DNA from: Bermanella sp034110565
GTDB lineage: Bacteria > Pseudomonadota > Gammaproteobacteria > Pseudomonadales > Oceanobacteraceae
NCBI GenBank assembly: GCA_034110565.1
Contig: JAWUYY010000019.1
Span: 1 to 28,115, forward strand
DNA: 28,115 bases
Direction of reading: 5' to 3'
Shown here: positions 1 to 7,121 of the stretch, one piece after another
How positions within the stretch are numbered: the first letter of the stretch is position 1
Layout: the number at the start of each line of letters is the position of its first letter
Translations under genes and position numbers: made by a program
The notes under the pieces: generated by a model
Seen by the model: the letters and a program-made list of their open reading frames with translations, nothing else
Databases searched by the model: none
What the model was told of the DNA's origin: nothing

Positions 1-70
1 AACTGGGGAATCCACTTGTATCCGCTATCCTTAGAGTACATAGCTATCTATATATTGAAGGGACCAATCA

Positions 71-1639
71 ATGACAAAAATGAATCATAAAATTCTACTC
101 GGTGCGGCCATTACATTGGCTTCCCTGCAACAAGCCAGCGCAGTACCGTTTGCACCCTCTGATGCGCGCGCTATGGGCATGGGCGGCACAGGGGTTTCTT
201 CTTCTGAAGTTGCTAGCACCGTTCAATTCAACCCAGCACTACTGGCTACCACCCGTGACGATGACCATTTCGGTTTAAAAATCCCACAATTTAGCTTATC
301 GATTGCCGATGACGGCGGTTTCATTGATGAAGCAGAAGACTTTGATGAAGAGAGTGATCTTGACCCTACAAACAGTGGTCGTACCAATATCGATTTATTA
401 GGGGACTTGCTTGATGACGTTTCCAATAACGGCCTGCCAAATCTACAAGCCGCTATTGACGATATTAATACCGCGGTCACTCAAACTCAGTTCCAGACAG
501 CCCAAGCTAACCTAGACATTGCAATTGATGCCCTTGATGGTCAGTTGTTTAGTACCAGTGTGAGCATTGACCCTGATCTAGTTATCTATTCTAATGCCAT
601 TGCGGACGACCTTGATGATATAAATAACAAGGCACTACGCATCAATGGTGGACTAAATGTGGCCGGTGCGGTCCCTAGTAAAAAATTCTCCATGGCGGTT
701 CACGCCGGTGCCCAAGTGACCTTTTCTGGTCGCATCATCGTAAGCGACAGCGACACAGGTATTTTACGTAACTATTCAGCTGCAACATCAGCTTATCTTG
801 GTGCCGTCAATGATCTGAACGATGCATTGATAGCAGTAAGTAATGAAGCCGTTCCAACTGCCGGTCAAGTACAAGCACTAAGCGACGCACAAACTGCCGT
901 TGATAATTTTAGCTATGGCACAGGCGCTGGCGAAGGTGGTACTGCTATCTTTACAGGTGGTGAACTGGTTGCCGATGACGCCGACCTTGAATCTGAAATC
1001 CAAATGATCGGTGTGGCCATCGCAGAAGTGGGCCTAACCGCCTCTCGCGTATTTAATATTAAAGGTCATGACATCTCGTTTGGTGTGACGCCTAAGCTGC
1101 AAAAAATCTCCATCTTTGATTACAAACAAGCCGTTTCCAGCGATGAAGAATTCGATAGCGACAGCTTCACCGAAAACCAAGAAGACTACAGTGCCTTCAA
1201 CGTCGACCTTGGTGCCGCTTATCAGTTTGGCGCTGAGAAACAATTCCAAGCCGGTGTGGTGATTAAAAACCTAATCGGTGATGACTACGAAAGTACAACC
1301 GGTCAAGTGGTGACCATCAGCCCTATGGTACGTGCAGGTGTCAGCCATCACACCAGCTGGACTAAAGTGGCTTTCGATCTAGATTTAACCGAAAACGACC
1401 CAGTCGCCTTTGAAGACCCGACCCAGTACGCGGCTATCGGTGCTGAGCTAAACGTATGGCGCACCTTGCAACTGCGTGCAGGTTACCGCGCTAACTTAGC
1501 CGGCACAGACCAAGACATCATGACAGCCGGTATTGGTATCTCACCAGGCCCTGTTCACCTAGATATTGGTCTTATGGCCAATGCCAGCGACCCAGAAAAC
1601 GAAGCGGGTATCGCATTTGAGTTTGGTGTTGAGTTCTAA
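71..1639 (+). CDS. TraF_2-family outer-membrane beta-barrel protein (annotated as conjugal transfer TraF)
   Basis: 522-residue exported protein. A signal peptide covers about residues 1-24 (ends ASA before VPFAPSDARA). The next segment, with MGMGGTGV and a QFNPALL block, is the N-terminal signature of the TraF_2 family, which resembles FadL/PorV-type barrels. The C-terminal half has alternating short strands ending in the aromatic FEFGVEF, as expected of an outer-membrane barrel. The middle (about 80-300) is acidic and Asp/Ala-rich with helical stretches, perhaps a periplasmic insertion. The ATG at 71 is chosen because GAAGGGA lies 7 bases upstream; ATG at 80 is the alternative. It stands alone before a strong terminator and no other conjugation gene is nearby, so the family name should not be read as evidence of conjugation. 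Family assignment is from memory of its conserved N-terminus; function unknown. Confidence 0.75.
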   Translation: MTKMNHKILLGAAITLASLQQASAVPFAPSDARAMGMGGTGVSSSEVASTVQFNPALLATTRDDDHFGLKIPQFSLSIADDGGFIDEAEDFDEESDLDPTNSGRTNIDLLGDLLDDVSNNGLPNLQAAIDDINTAVTQTQFQTAQANLDIAIDALDGQLFSTSVSIDPDLVIYSNAIADDLDDINNKALRINGGLNVAGAVPSKKFSMAVHAGAQVTFSGRIIVSDSDTGILRNYSAATSAYLGAVNDLNDALIAVSNEAVPTAGQVQALSDAQTAVDNFSYGTGAGEGGTAIFTGGELVADDADLESEIQMIGVAIAEVGLTASRVFNIKGHDISFGVTPKLQKISIFDYKQAVSSDEEFDSDSFTENQEDYSAFNVDLGAAYQFGAEKQFQAGVVIKNLIGDDYESTTGQVVTISPMVRAGVSHHTSWTKVAFDLDLTENDPVAFEDPTQYAAIGAELNVWRTLQLRAGYRANLAGTDQDIMTAGIGISPGPVHLDIGLMANASDPENEAGIAFEFGVEF

Positions 1640-1662
1640 GCTCGAAACCTAACCTGATACCT

Positions 1663-1696
1663 AAGGCCCTTTGTTCTCTACAAAGGGCCTTTTTTA
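1663..1696 (+). terminator. Rho-independent terminator after the TraF_2-family gene
   Basis: Perfect inverted repeat AAGGCCCTTTG / CAAAGGGCCTT with a 7-base loop, running into a T6 tract, 24 bases after the stop codon. Confidence 0.93.
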
Positions 1697-1807
1697 TGCG
1701 CCACATCAAATACCCTCGTTGTTTTGTGCTCTAACTTCTTTTTGCTTTCGTATACACTAGCCTGAGTCAAAATTTAAAACACTCGAAAACCAACGATCGA
1801 GCCATAT

Positions 1808-3040
1808 ATGAAAATTTATCTAGTAGGCGGCGCCGTTCGCGACCAACTGCTTAATATCAAATACAAAGATAAAGACTGGGTGGTGGTGGGCGCCACACCG
1901 GACGAACTCATTGCGCAGGGCTATAAACAAGTGGGCGCTGATTTCCCTGTTTTTCTGCATCCCCAAAGCCAAGAAGAATACGCCCTTGCCCGTACCGAGC
2001 GTAAATCCGGCCACGGTTATCAAGGCTTTAGTGTGGACTTCGGTAAGAACGTCACATTAGAAGAAGATCTGGTTCGCCGAGATCTCACCATCAACGCCAT
2101 GGCGCAAGATGAAAGCGGCGTCATCTTTGATCCTTTTAATGGTAAGGCCGATATTGAAAGCAAAACCTTACGCCATGTCAGCGATGCCTTTAGCGAAGAC
2201 CCGTTACGTGTATTGCGCGTGGCTCGTTTTGCGGCACGCTTTCATCATTTAGGTTTTACCGTAGCCGATGAAACCATCAAGTTGATGACACAAATAAGCG
2301 AATCCGGTGAGCTTAAGCATTTAACCCCTGAGCGTGTTTGGGTTGAAACCCAAAAATCACTGCATGAAAAAAGCCCTTGGGTCTATTTTGAGATCCTTAA
2401 GCAGTGCAATGGCTTAAAAGATACCTTCAGTGAACTGAATGATTTATTTGGTATTCCACAACCCGAAAAACATCATCCAGAAATCGATACCGGCATTCAT
2501 AGCTTATTATCATTAAAACAAGCCTGCGCATTAAGTAACGATGGCGACGTGCGCTTTGCCGCCCTCATGCATGATTTAGGCAAAGCCAAAACCAACCAAG
2601 ACAAATGGCCACAACACATTGCCCATGAAACACTGGGGTTAAAGCCCATCAAAAAAATGTGTGATCGCTTACGAGTGCCTAATCAATACCGCGAACTCAC
2701 ATTAAAAGCGTCTGAGTTTCACACTCATATTCATCGCGCGTTTGAATTAAAAGCCAGTACCATTTTAAAAGTCTTCAAACAATGTGATGCAATCAGAAAA
2801 CCAGAGCGTTTTGAAAAACTCTTACTGGTTTGCCAAGCTGATGCTCAAGGCCGAACCGGATTCGAAAATACACCCTACCCGCAAGCAGCTTATATTCAAA
2901 ACATGCTCACTGCGTGCAACCGTGTTAATAACCAAGACATCGTAGCCACAGGTGTAACAGGCCCTGAGCTTGGACAAGCCATAGAACAAGCTCGCATTGA
3001 TGCCATACAAGAACAGAAAACATTAGAGAATAATAAATGA
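1808..3040 (+). CDS. cca: CCA-adding enzyme (tRNA nucleotidyltransferase, HD-containing)
   Basis: 410-residue class II nucleotidyltransferase that adds or repairs the 3' CCA of tRNAs without a nucleic-acid template. The N-terminus carries GGAVRD (residues 7-12) and the metal-binding D21 and D23 of the DKDW motif, at the same numbering as E. coli Cca. The neck region has RRDLTINAMA (90-99) and the ERVWVE block. A C-terminal HD domain has H255-D256 in an ALMHDLGK context; in E. coli this domain gives phosphatase/phosphodiesterase activity. Length matches the bacterial multifunctional form (about 410). The stop overlaps the folM start (ATGA), so the two are co-transcribed. Position next to folK/folB/tsaD/rpsU matches the usual pseudomonad-type gene order. 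Confidence 0.97.
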   Translation: MKIYLVGGAVRDQLLNIKYKDKDWVVVGATPDELIAQGYKQVGADFPVFLHPQSQEEYALARTERKSGHGYQGFSVDFGKNVTLEEDLVRRDLTINAMAQDESGVIFDPFNGKADIESKTLRHVSDAFSEDPLRVLRVARFAARFHHLGFTVADETIKLMTQISESGELKHLTPERVWVETQKSLHEKSPWVYFEILKQCNGLKDTFSELNDLFGIPQPEKHHPEIDTGIHSLLSLKQACALSNDGDVRFAALMHDLGKAKTNQDKWPQHIAHETLGLKPIKKMCDRLRVPNQYRELTLKASEFHTHIHRAFELKASTILKVFKQCDAIRKPERFEKLLLVCQADAQGRTGFENTPYPQAAYIQNMLTACNRVNNQDIVATGVTGPELGQAIEQARIDAIQEQKTLENNK

Positions 3041-3771
3041 ATAAGACCGTACTCATTACCGGTGGCGCTCAGCGCATTGGTGCAGCCATTGCGCGCCTAT
3101 TACACAAAAATAATTACGACATATTTTTACATTACGGCCAAAGCAAGCAAGCAGCACTTGCATTACAAAAAGAACTAAATGATAAACGTGAAGGTTCTTG
3201 TGAATTATTCAGCGCCGACTTAAGCGATGAAAATAGTCCCATCATTTTAGAAGAATGGTACAGCGGTTTTCACCGCCCACTAGATGCGCTAATTAACAAC
3301 GCTTCGCAGTTTTTTCCAACACCTTGGCAAAATGCGACACCAAGCAATTGGCAAGCTATCTTTAGCAGCAATGTGGAAACGCCATTTTTCTTAATTCAAA
3401 AAATGCTGCCATTTTTAAGCACTGTCAACGGCCAAGTAATCAACCTAATTGACATCCATGCTGAACGAACTCTTGAGCAGCATCCTATTTATAGCGCCAG
3501 CAAAGCTGCCCTTAAAAGCTTGACCCTCTCACTAGCAAAAGATGAAGGTCATCACATTCGCTGCAATGGCGTCAGCCCTGGTGCCATTTTATGGCCCGAG
3601 CAAAATGACAATATGAGCAATGAAGAAAAACGTGAAATTTTAAATAAAATCCCCATGAAACGCATGGGACGCGTGGATAACATTGCCGATACCGTTTTGT
3701 TTTTATGTAATAACGATTACATGAACGGGCAAATCATCAATGTAGACGGTGGCCGAACGGTTTATAGCTAA
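3037..3771 (+). CDS. folM: Pteridine reductase / dihydromonapterin reductase (short-chain dehydrogenase)
   Basis: 244-residue SDR. The cofactor motif is TGGAQRIG (residues 8-15) and NNAS is at 87-90. The catalytic set is D139, Y152, K156: Asp replaces the usual SDR serine, and the D-to-Y spacing of 13 matches the PTR1/FolM group rather than FabG-type ketoreductases. R13 in the TGGAQRIG turn agrees with NADPH preference. Known members reduce dihydromonapterin to tetrahydromonapterin and have weak dihydrofolate reductase activity. The gene overlaps cca by 4 bases and faces folK and folB, making a small pterin/folate neighbourhood. FolM is favoured over a generic SDR because of the Asp substitution and this context. 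Confidence 0.88.
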   Translation: MNKTVLITGGAQRIGAAIARLLHKNNYDIFLHYGQSKQAALALQKELNDKREGSCELFSADLSDENSPIILEEWYSGFHRPLDALINNASQFFPTPWQNATPSNWQAIFSSNVETPFFLIQKMLPFLSTVNGQVINLIDIHAERTLEQHPIYSASKAALKSLTLSLAKDEGHHIRCNGVSPGAILWPEQNDNMSNEEKREILNKIPMKRMGRVDNIADTVLFLCNNDYMNGQIINVDGGRTVYS

Positions 3772-3812
3772 CTTAGGACGGGGAAGAAATAAAACTCAAA
3801 CATTCAAAGACC

Positions 3813-3828
3813 CCCGCCAATTGGCGGG
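3813..3828. repeat. Perfect 16-bp palindrome (CCCGCCAATTGGCGGG)
   Basis: Self-complementary 16-mer, 41 bases after the folM stop, followed by GAATC as in the larger repeats downstream. It may be a short member of the same REP-like family; it lacks a T tract, so it is not a standard terminator. Confidence 0.7.
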
Positions 3829-3857
3829 AATCTAAAGCAAGTAGCATTAGAACCACC

Positions 3858-4143
3858 TTTCCCACGCAGGCTCAGCGATTACTGTATTTCCCGCGACTCG
3901 ACGAGCGGCGTAGCCAACGCGGGAATCCACTCAAGGGCATCGACTCACTTTATTTTAATAACAGCTGTTTCGATTCTAAAAACATAAAGATTGGGCCCCC
4001 GAACAAGTCGGGGGAGACGGTGTTTGAAATAGCAGGAAGCGATTTCCCACGCAGGCTTAGTGACTACTGTCTTTCCCGCGAAGGCTCAGCGATTACCGTC
4101 TTTCCCGCGACTCGACGAGCGGCGTAGCCAACGCGGGAATCCA
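3858..4143. repeat. REP-like palindromic repeat cluster between folM and folK
   Basis: This gene-free interval (3772-4170) is filled by related elements. A 42-bp unit beginning TTCCCGCGACTCGACGAG and ending CGCGGGAATCCA occurs identically at 3888-3929 and 4102-4143; its ends TTCCCGCG/CGCGGGAA can pair as a stem. A second motif, TTCCC(A/G)CG-(C/A)AGGCT(C/T)AG(C/T)GA(T/C)TAC(T/C)GT, occurs at about 3858, 4043 and 4074 and leads each time into TTTCCCGCG. A hairpin CCCCCGA-ACAAG-TCGGGGG lies at 3996-4014. No ORF is supported here. The mosaic fits REP/BIME elements of the type moved by RAYT transposases, but no such transposase is in the window. Unit spacing is irregular, so it is not a CRISPR array. 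Confidence 0.8.
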
Positions 4144-4170
4144 AATCACGTAAAACACAGGCCTTAGAAC

Positions 4171-4653
4171 CTACAGTTTAACCTGCCACAAATTCTGTGA
4201 ATCTTTATCAAAGAAAAACCACAAACGCCCATAAGTCACTTGTAATTCTGGGTGTAGCTCATCGGCGGCTATGTCGTTCATAGGCAACAACACAAAGGCA
4301 TTTTTGGTAATTTCATCACGGGGCAATTGCACACCGTCTATCTTACCTATCGCATTATCGTAAGTTAAAATATCGATATCCAATGTCCGACCGCTAAACT
4401 TTGGCCCAGTACGCTTACGTCCGTATAGGTCTTCAATCGATTTAAGCTGTTCATTTAGTTCGCCAACACTCAGCGGGGTTTCAAACTTCGCCACTAAATT
4501 GTAAAAGTTATCACCGTCAAAGCCCACCGCCTCACTTTCATAAATAGGTGATAAAACCAAGGCACCAAAGTGCTCGGCCAATGCTTTTAAACAACCCGTG
4601 ATATTTTTTTGCTTGTCTATGTTACTGCCAATACTGACATAAACCTGAGCCAT
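4171..4653 (-). CDS. folK: 2-amino-4-hydroxy-6-hydroxymethyldihydropteridine diphosphokinase (HPPK)
   Basis: 160-residue HPPK, which transfers pyrophosphate from ATP to 6-hydroxymethyl-dihydropterin just before dihydropteroate synthase in folate synthesis. The family signature GRTLDIDIL is at residues 88-96, with D92 and D94 corresponding to the two magnesium-binding aspartates; YVSIGSNI opens the protein and PRDE is at 111-114. Length matches the family. It lies 14 bases after folB on the same strand and is probably translated from the folB transcript. Its 3' end faces the repeat cluster and the convergent folM. Confidence 0.96.
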   Translation of the reverse strand: MAQVYVSIGSNIDKQKNITGCLKALAEHFGALVLSPIYESEAVGFDGDNFYNLVAKFETPLSVGELNEQLKSIEDLYGRKRTGPKFSGRTLDIDILTYDNAIGKIDGVQLPRDEITKNAFVLLPMNDIAADELHPELQVTYGRLWFFFDKDSQNLWQVKL

Positions 4654-4667
4654 GAAATGGAATCCTT

Positions 4668-5021
4668 TTACTTATTCCCGCGCTCTATCATTACACCGAC
4701 ACCACTGGCTTGTGGTATGGCGGTTGGCTTGGTGAGTTTTAATTGCAGCCAAGGCACATTAAATTCATTCATTAAAATATCGGCTATGTTTTCAGCCATG
4801 GTCTCAACCAATAAAAATTCACTGCCTGCAATAAAATCCATTAAGCGATCACACACGGCTTTATAGTTTAATGCTTTTTCTATGTCTTCTGATTGGGCCG
4901 CGGGTTTGTTGTCCCACGCCATTTGTAAATCAATGCGCACGAGCTGCTTGACCTCTCGCTCCCAATCGTAAATACCTATGATGGTTTCAATTTCTAAACC
5001 ATCTATAAAAACTGTGTCCAT
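4668..5021 (-). CDS. folB: Dihydroneopterin aldolase
   Basis: 117-residue FolB, which splits dihydroneopterin to 6-hydroxymethyl-dihydropterin and glycolaldehyde. The start MDTVFIDGLEIETIIGIYDWERE matches the family's opening, and LTKPTAIPQASGVGV is the conserved C-terminal block with the catalytic lysine. A longer reading begins at an upstream TTG (5033); the ATG at 5021 is preferred because it aligns with the known FolB N-terminus. The ribosome-binding site is weak. It is upstream of folK on the same strand. In many gammaproteobacteria plsY lies between folB and tsaD; here only about 80 bases separate them. Confidence 0.94.
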   Translation of the reverse strand: MDTVFIDGLEIETIIGIYDWEREVKQLVRIDLQMAWDNKPAAQSEDIEKALNYKAVCDRLMDFIAGSEFLLVETMAENIADILMNEFNVPWLQLKLTKPTAIPQASGVGVMIERGNK

Positions 5022-5105
5022 TTTGTCTACCAATATAAGAAGTTAACTAACACAACAGAAAAATAAGCGCCCAAAATATAAGCGAATGCCCCATGCAAGC
5101 ACACT

Positions 5106-6131
5106 TTAAATCGCGTCTAAGGTATCCATGGGCCATCTTGGGTGTATCACTATCTCGTCACTGTCTTTTTGTCCTGCTTTCATACGCTGGCAACCGGCAT
5201 ACGCGATCATAGCGCCGTTATCCGTACAAAATTCTGGGCGAGGATAAAAGACTTCGCCGTGTAGCTTGGCGGTTAAAGCATGTAACTTTTCACGTAAAGA
5301 CTTATTCGCACTCACGCCACCTGCTATAACCAAACGTTTGCGACCGGTTTGCTCCAAGGCACGCTTACATTTAATAGCAAGGGTGTCCACTGCGGCTTGT
5401 TCAAATGCTAATGCGATATCGGCCTTGTCTTGTTCGGTTAACCCTGTTTCAGCTTGGCACTTAATAATGGTATTGCGAGCAAAGGTTTTTAAGCCGCTAA
5501 ATGAAAAATCCAAACCGGGTCTGTCTGTCATGGGCCGCGGAAATTTAAAACGCCCGGGCGTGCCTTGTTGCGCCAATTTGGCTATATGTGGGCCGCCCGG
5601 ATACGGCAAGTCCATCATTTTGGCGGTTTTATCGAAGGCTTCACCGGCGGCATCATCAATGCTTTCGCCAAGCACTTCATATTGGCCTATGCCTTTTACA
5701 TCCACTAGTTGTGTATGACCACCACTGACTAATAACGCCACAAATGGAAACTCAGGGGCGTTGTGTTCTAATAAAGGGGCTAATAAATGCCCTTCCATGT
5801 GGTGAACCGCTAACGTTGGCAAACCCCAGCTCCAAGCTAGGCTACGAGCTAAACAAGCACCTACTAATAAGGCGCCCGCTAGTCCTGGGCCTGAGGTATA
5901 GGCAATACCATCTAGCTCCTCGGAAGTGGTGTTCGCTCCTGCTAGTACCTCTTTAATAAGGGGTATGGCTTTGCGGATATGATCTCGGCTGGCCAGCTCA
6001 GGCACGACACCACCATAAATGGCGTGCATTTCTACCTGACTGTACAAAGCGTGAGACAATAGCCCTCGCTCAGAATCATAAATCGCGATTCCGGTTTCAT
6101 CACAACTGCTTTCTATGGCTAAAACCCGCAT
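5106..6131 (-). CDS. tsaD: tRNA N6-threonylcarbamoyladenosine (t6A37) transferase subunit TsaD
   Basis: 341-residue ASKHA-fold protein that moves the threonylcarbamoyl group from TC-AMP onto A37 of ANN-decoding tRNAs, working with TsaB and TsaE. The metal-binding HxxxH is H111/H115 in VHHMEGH, with YTSGPGLAGALL at 78-89, VSGGHTQL and DDAAGEAFDK in the middle, and CTDNGAMIA near the C-terminus. Numbering and length match E. coli TsaD (337). It is divergent from rpsU, the classic arrangement, with a 265-bp shared upstream region. Confidence 0.98.
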   Translation of the reverse strand: MRVLAIESSCDETGIAIYDSERGLLSHALYSQVEMHAIYGGVVPELASRDHIRKAIPLIKEVLAGANTTSEELDGIAYTSGPGLAGALLVGACLARSLAWSWGLPTLAVHHMEGHLLAPLLEHNAPEFPFVALLVSGGHTQLVDVKGIGQYEVLGESIDDAAGEAFDKTAKMMDLPYPGGPHIAKLAQQGTPGRFKFPRPMTDRPGLDFSFSGLKTFARNTIIKCQAETGLTEQDKADIALAFEQAAVDTLAIKCKRALEQTGRKRLVIAGGVSANKSLREKLHALTAKLHGEVFYPRPEFCTDNGAMIAYAGCQRMKAGQKDSDEIVIHPRWPMDTLDAI

Positions 6132-6251
6132 AACAACCTCATATATTTTGCGCTGGCCATTTTACGCAGCCTGCACACAGAACACCAGAACCCAGTAACC
6201 GCGGGGGCTTTTCAGCAAAATTTAAAGGTATAATCTATACTCGACTGAGCT

Positions 6252-6280
6252 TTGCAATTGCTTTGTAAAACGAGTAGAAT
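6252..6280 (+). promoter_or_regulatory. Sigma-70 promoter candidate for the rpsU-yqeY-dnaG-rpoD operon
   Basis: TTGCAA (6252-6257) and TAGAAT (6275-6280) are separated by 17 bases, each with four matches to consensus. It lies about 115 bases before rpsU, giving a leader of about 110 nt. A stand-alone TATAAT at 6229-6234 without a convincing -35 is the alternative. Confidence 0.6.
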
Positions 6281-6298
6281 TCCCCGCCTCAATAGGGC

Positions 6299-6362
6299 CT
6301 GAGTGGCTACCAAGCACTCGGAGTCAGGAAACTGATTAAATTCTAGTGGGTGGGACTCCACC
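6299..6362 (+). promoter_or_regulatory. Structured rpsU 5' leader (two hairpins)
   Basis: Two stem-loops lie between the predicted transcription start and rpsU. The first is CTGAGTG (6299-6305) with CACTCGG (6315-6321), 7 pairs including one G-T. The second is GGTGG (6349-6353) with CCACC (6358-6362) and a GACT loop. Neither has a U tract. Leader control of the S21 operon is plausible but inferred. Confidence 0.4.
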
Positions 6363-6396
6363 TTCTAAGTCAACTGATACACATAGGGTAGATTGA

Positions 6397-6612
6397 ATGC
6401 CACAAGTTAAAGTAAAAGAAAACGAGCCATTTGACGTAGCACTACGTCGTTTCAAGCGTTCTTGCGAGAAAGCGGGTGTACTTTCAGAAGTACGTCGTCG
6501 CGAACAGTTTGAAAAACCAACTGCAGAACGTAAACGTAAAAAAGCAGCTGCTGTTAAGCGTCACGCTAAAAAAGTTTCGCGTGAACAACGCAAAATGACT
6601 CGTCTTTACTAA
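6397..6612 (+). CDS. rpsU: 30S ribosomal protein S21
   Basis: 71-residue, very basic bS21, the small-subunit protein that helps the 16S rRNA 3' end meet mRNA. It has the family's opening (PQVKVKENEPFDVALRRFKR) and a Lys/Arg-rich tail ending RKMTRLY. AGGGTAG precedes the ATG. It is the first gene of the macromolecular-synthesis operon, followed 27 bases later by yqeY. Confidence 0.98.
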   Translation: MPQVKVKENEPFDVALRRFKRSCEKAGVLSEVRRREQFEKPTAERKRKKAAAVKRHAKKVSREQRKMTRLY

Positions 6613-6639
6613 GCCATACACTGAATTAGAGAGACAAGC

Positions 6640-7092
6640 ATGAGTGAGCAAGGACTGGTTCAACAATTAAAAGATGCTGTAAAAGCTTCTATGCGTGCTA
6701 AAGATAAGCCGCGTACACAAGCCCTGCGTCTGATCCAAGCCGAACTCAAACGTGTTGAAGTTGACGAACGCATCGAACTGGATGACGCTCGTGTCCTTAC
6801 CATTATGGATAAAATGGTAAAGCAACGACGTGATTCCATTAAGCAATATGAAGACGCTGGTCGTACGGATCTTGCTGATGTGGAACACTTCGAAGTTAGC
6901 GTTATTCAGGACTTCCTCCCAGAAGCCCTATCTGCGGAAGAACTTTCAGCCATTGTTGCAAATGCAGTGGCTGAAGTTAATCCAACAGGTATGCAAGACA
7001 TGGGTAAAGTCATGGCGCTAGTAAAACCTCAAGTACAAGGTCGTGCCGATATGGGTGACGTTAGTAAATTGGTTAAAAGCTCATTCGCGTAA
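6640..7092 (+). CDS. yqeY: GatB/YqeY domain-containing protein
   Basis: 150-residue stand-alone YqeY domain, related to the tRNA-binding C-terminal domain of amidotransferase subunit GatB. Recognisable blocks are LRLIQAELKRVEVDE, MVKQRRDSIKQYEDAGRTDLA and the C-terminal MGKVMALVKPQVQGRADMGDVSKLVK. Length is typical (about 148). It sits between rpsU and dnaG, a position common in gammaproteobacteria outside the enterics. The precise role is not established; a tRNA-related function is inferred from homology only. Confidence 0.94.
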   Translation: MSEQGLVQQLKDAVKASMRAKDKPRTQALRLIQAELKRVEVDERIELDDARVLTIMDKMVKQRRDSIKQYEDAGRTDLADVEHFEVSVIQDFLPEALSAEELSAIVANAVAEVNPTGMQDMGKVMALVKPQVQGRADMGDVSKLVKSSFA

Positions 7093-7121
7093 TGCCGCGA
7101 ATTTTGGCATCCTAAGGGCCT

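Noticed and set aside
71..1639. Evidence of a conjugative element
   Set aside because: Only the family name suggests it; no tra, mob or T4SS genes are in the window.
3858..4143. CRISPR-like repeat array
   Set aside because: Repeat units differ in length and spacing, spacers are not of equal size, units pair as palindromes, and no cas gene is present.
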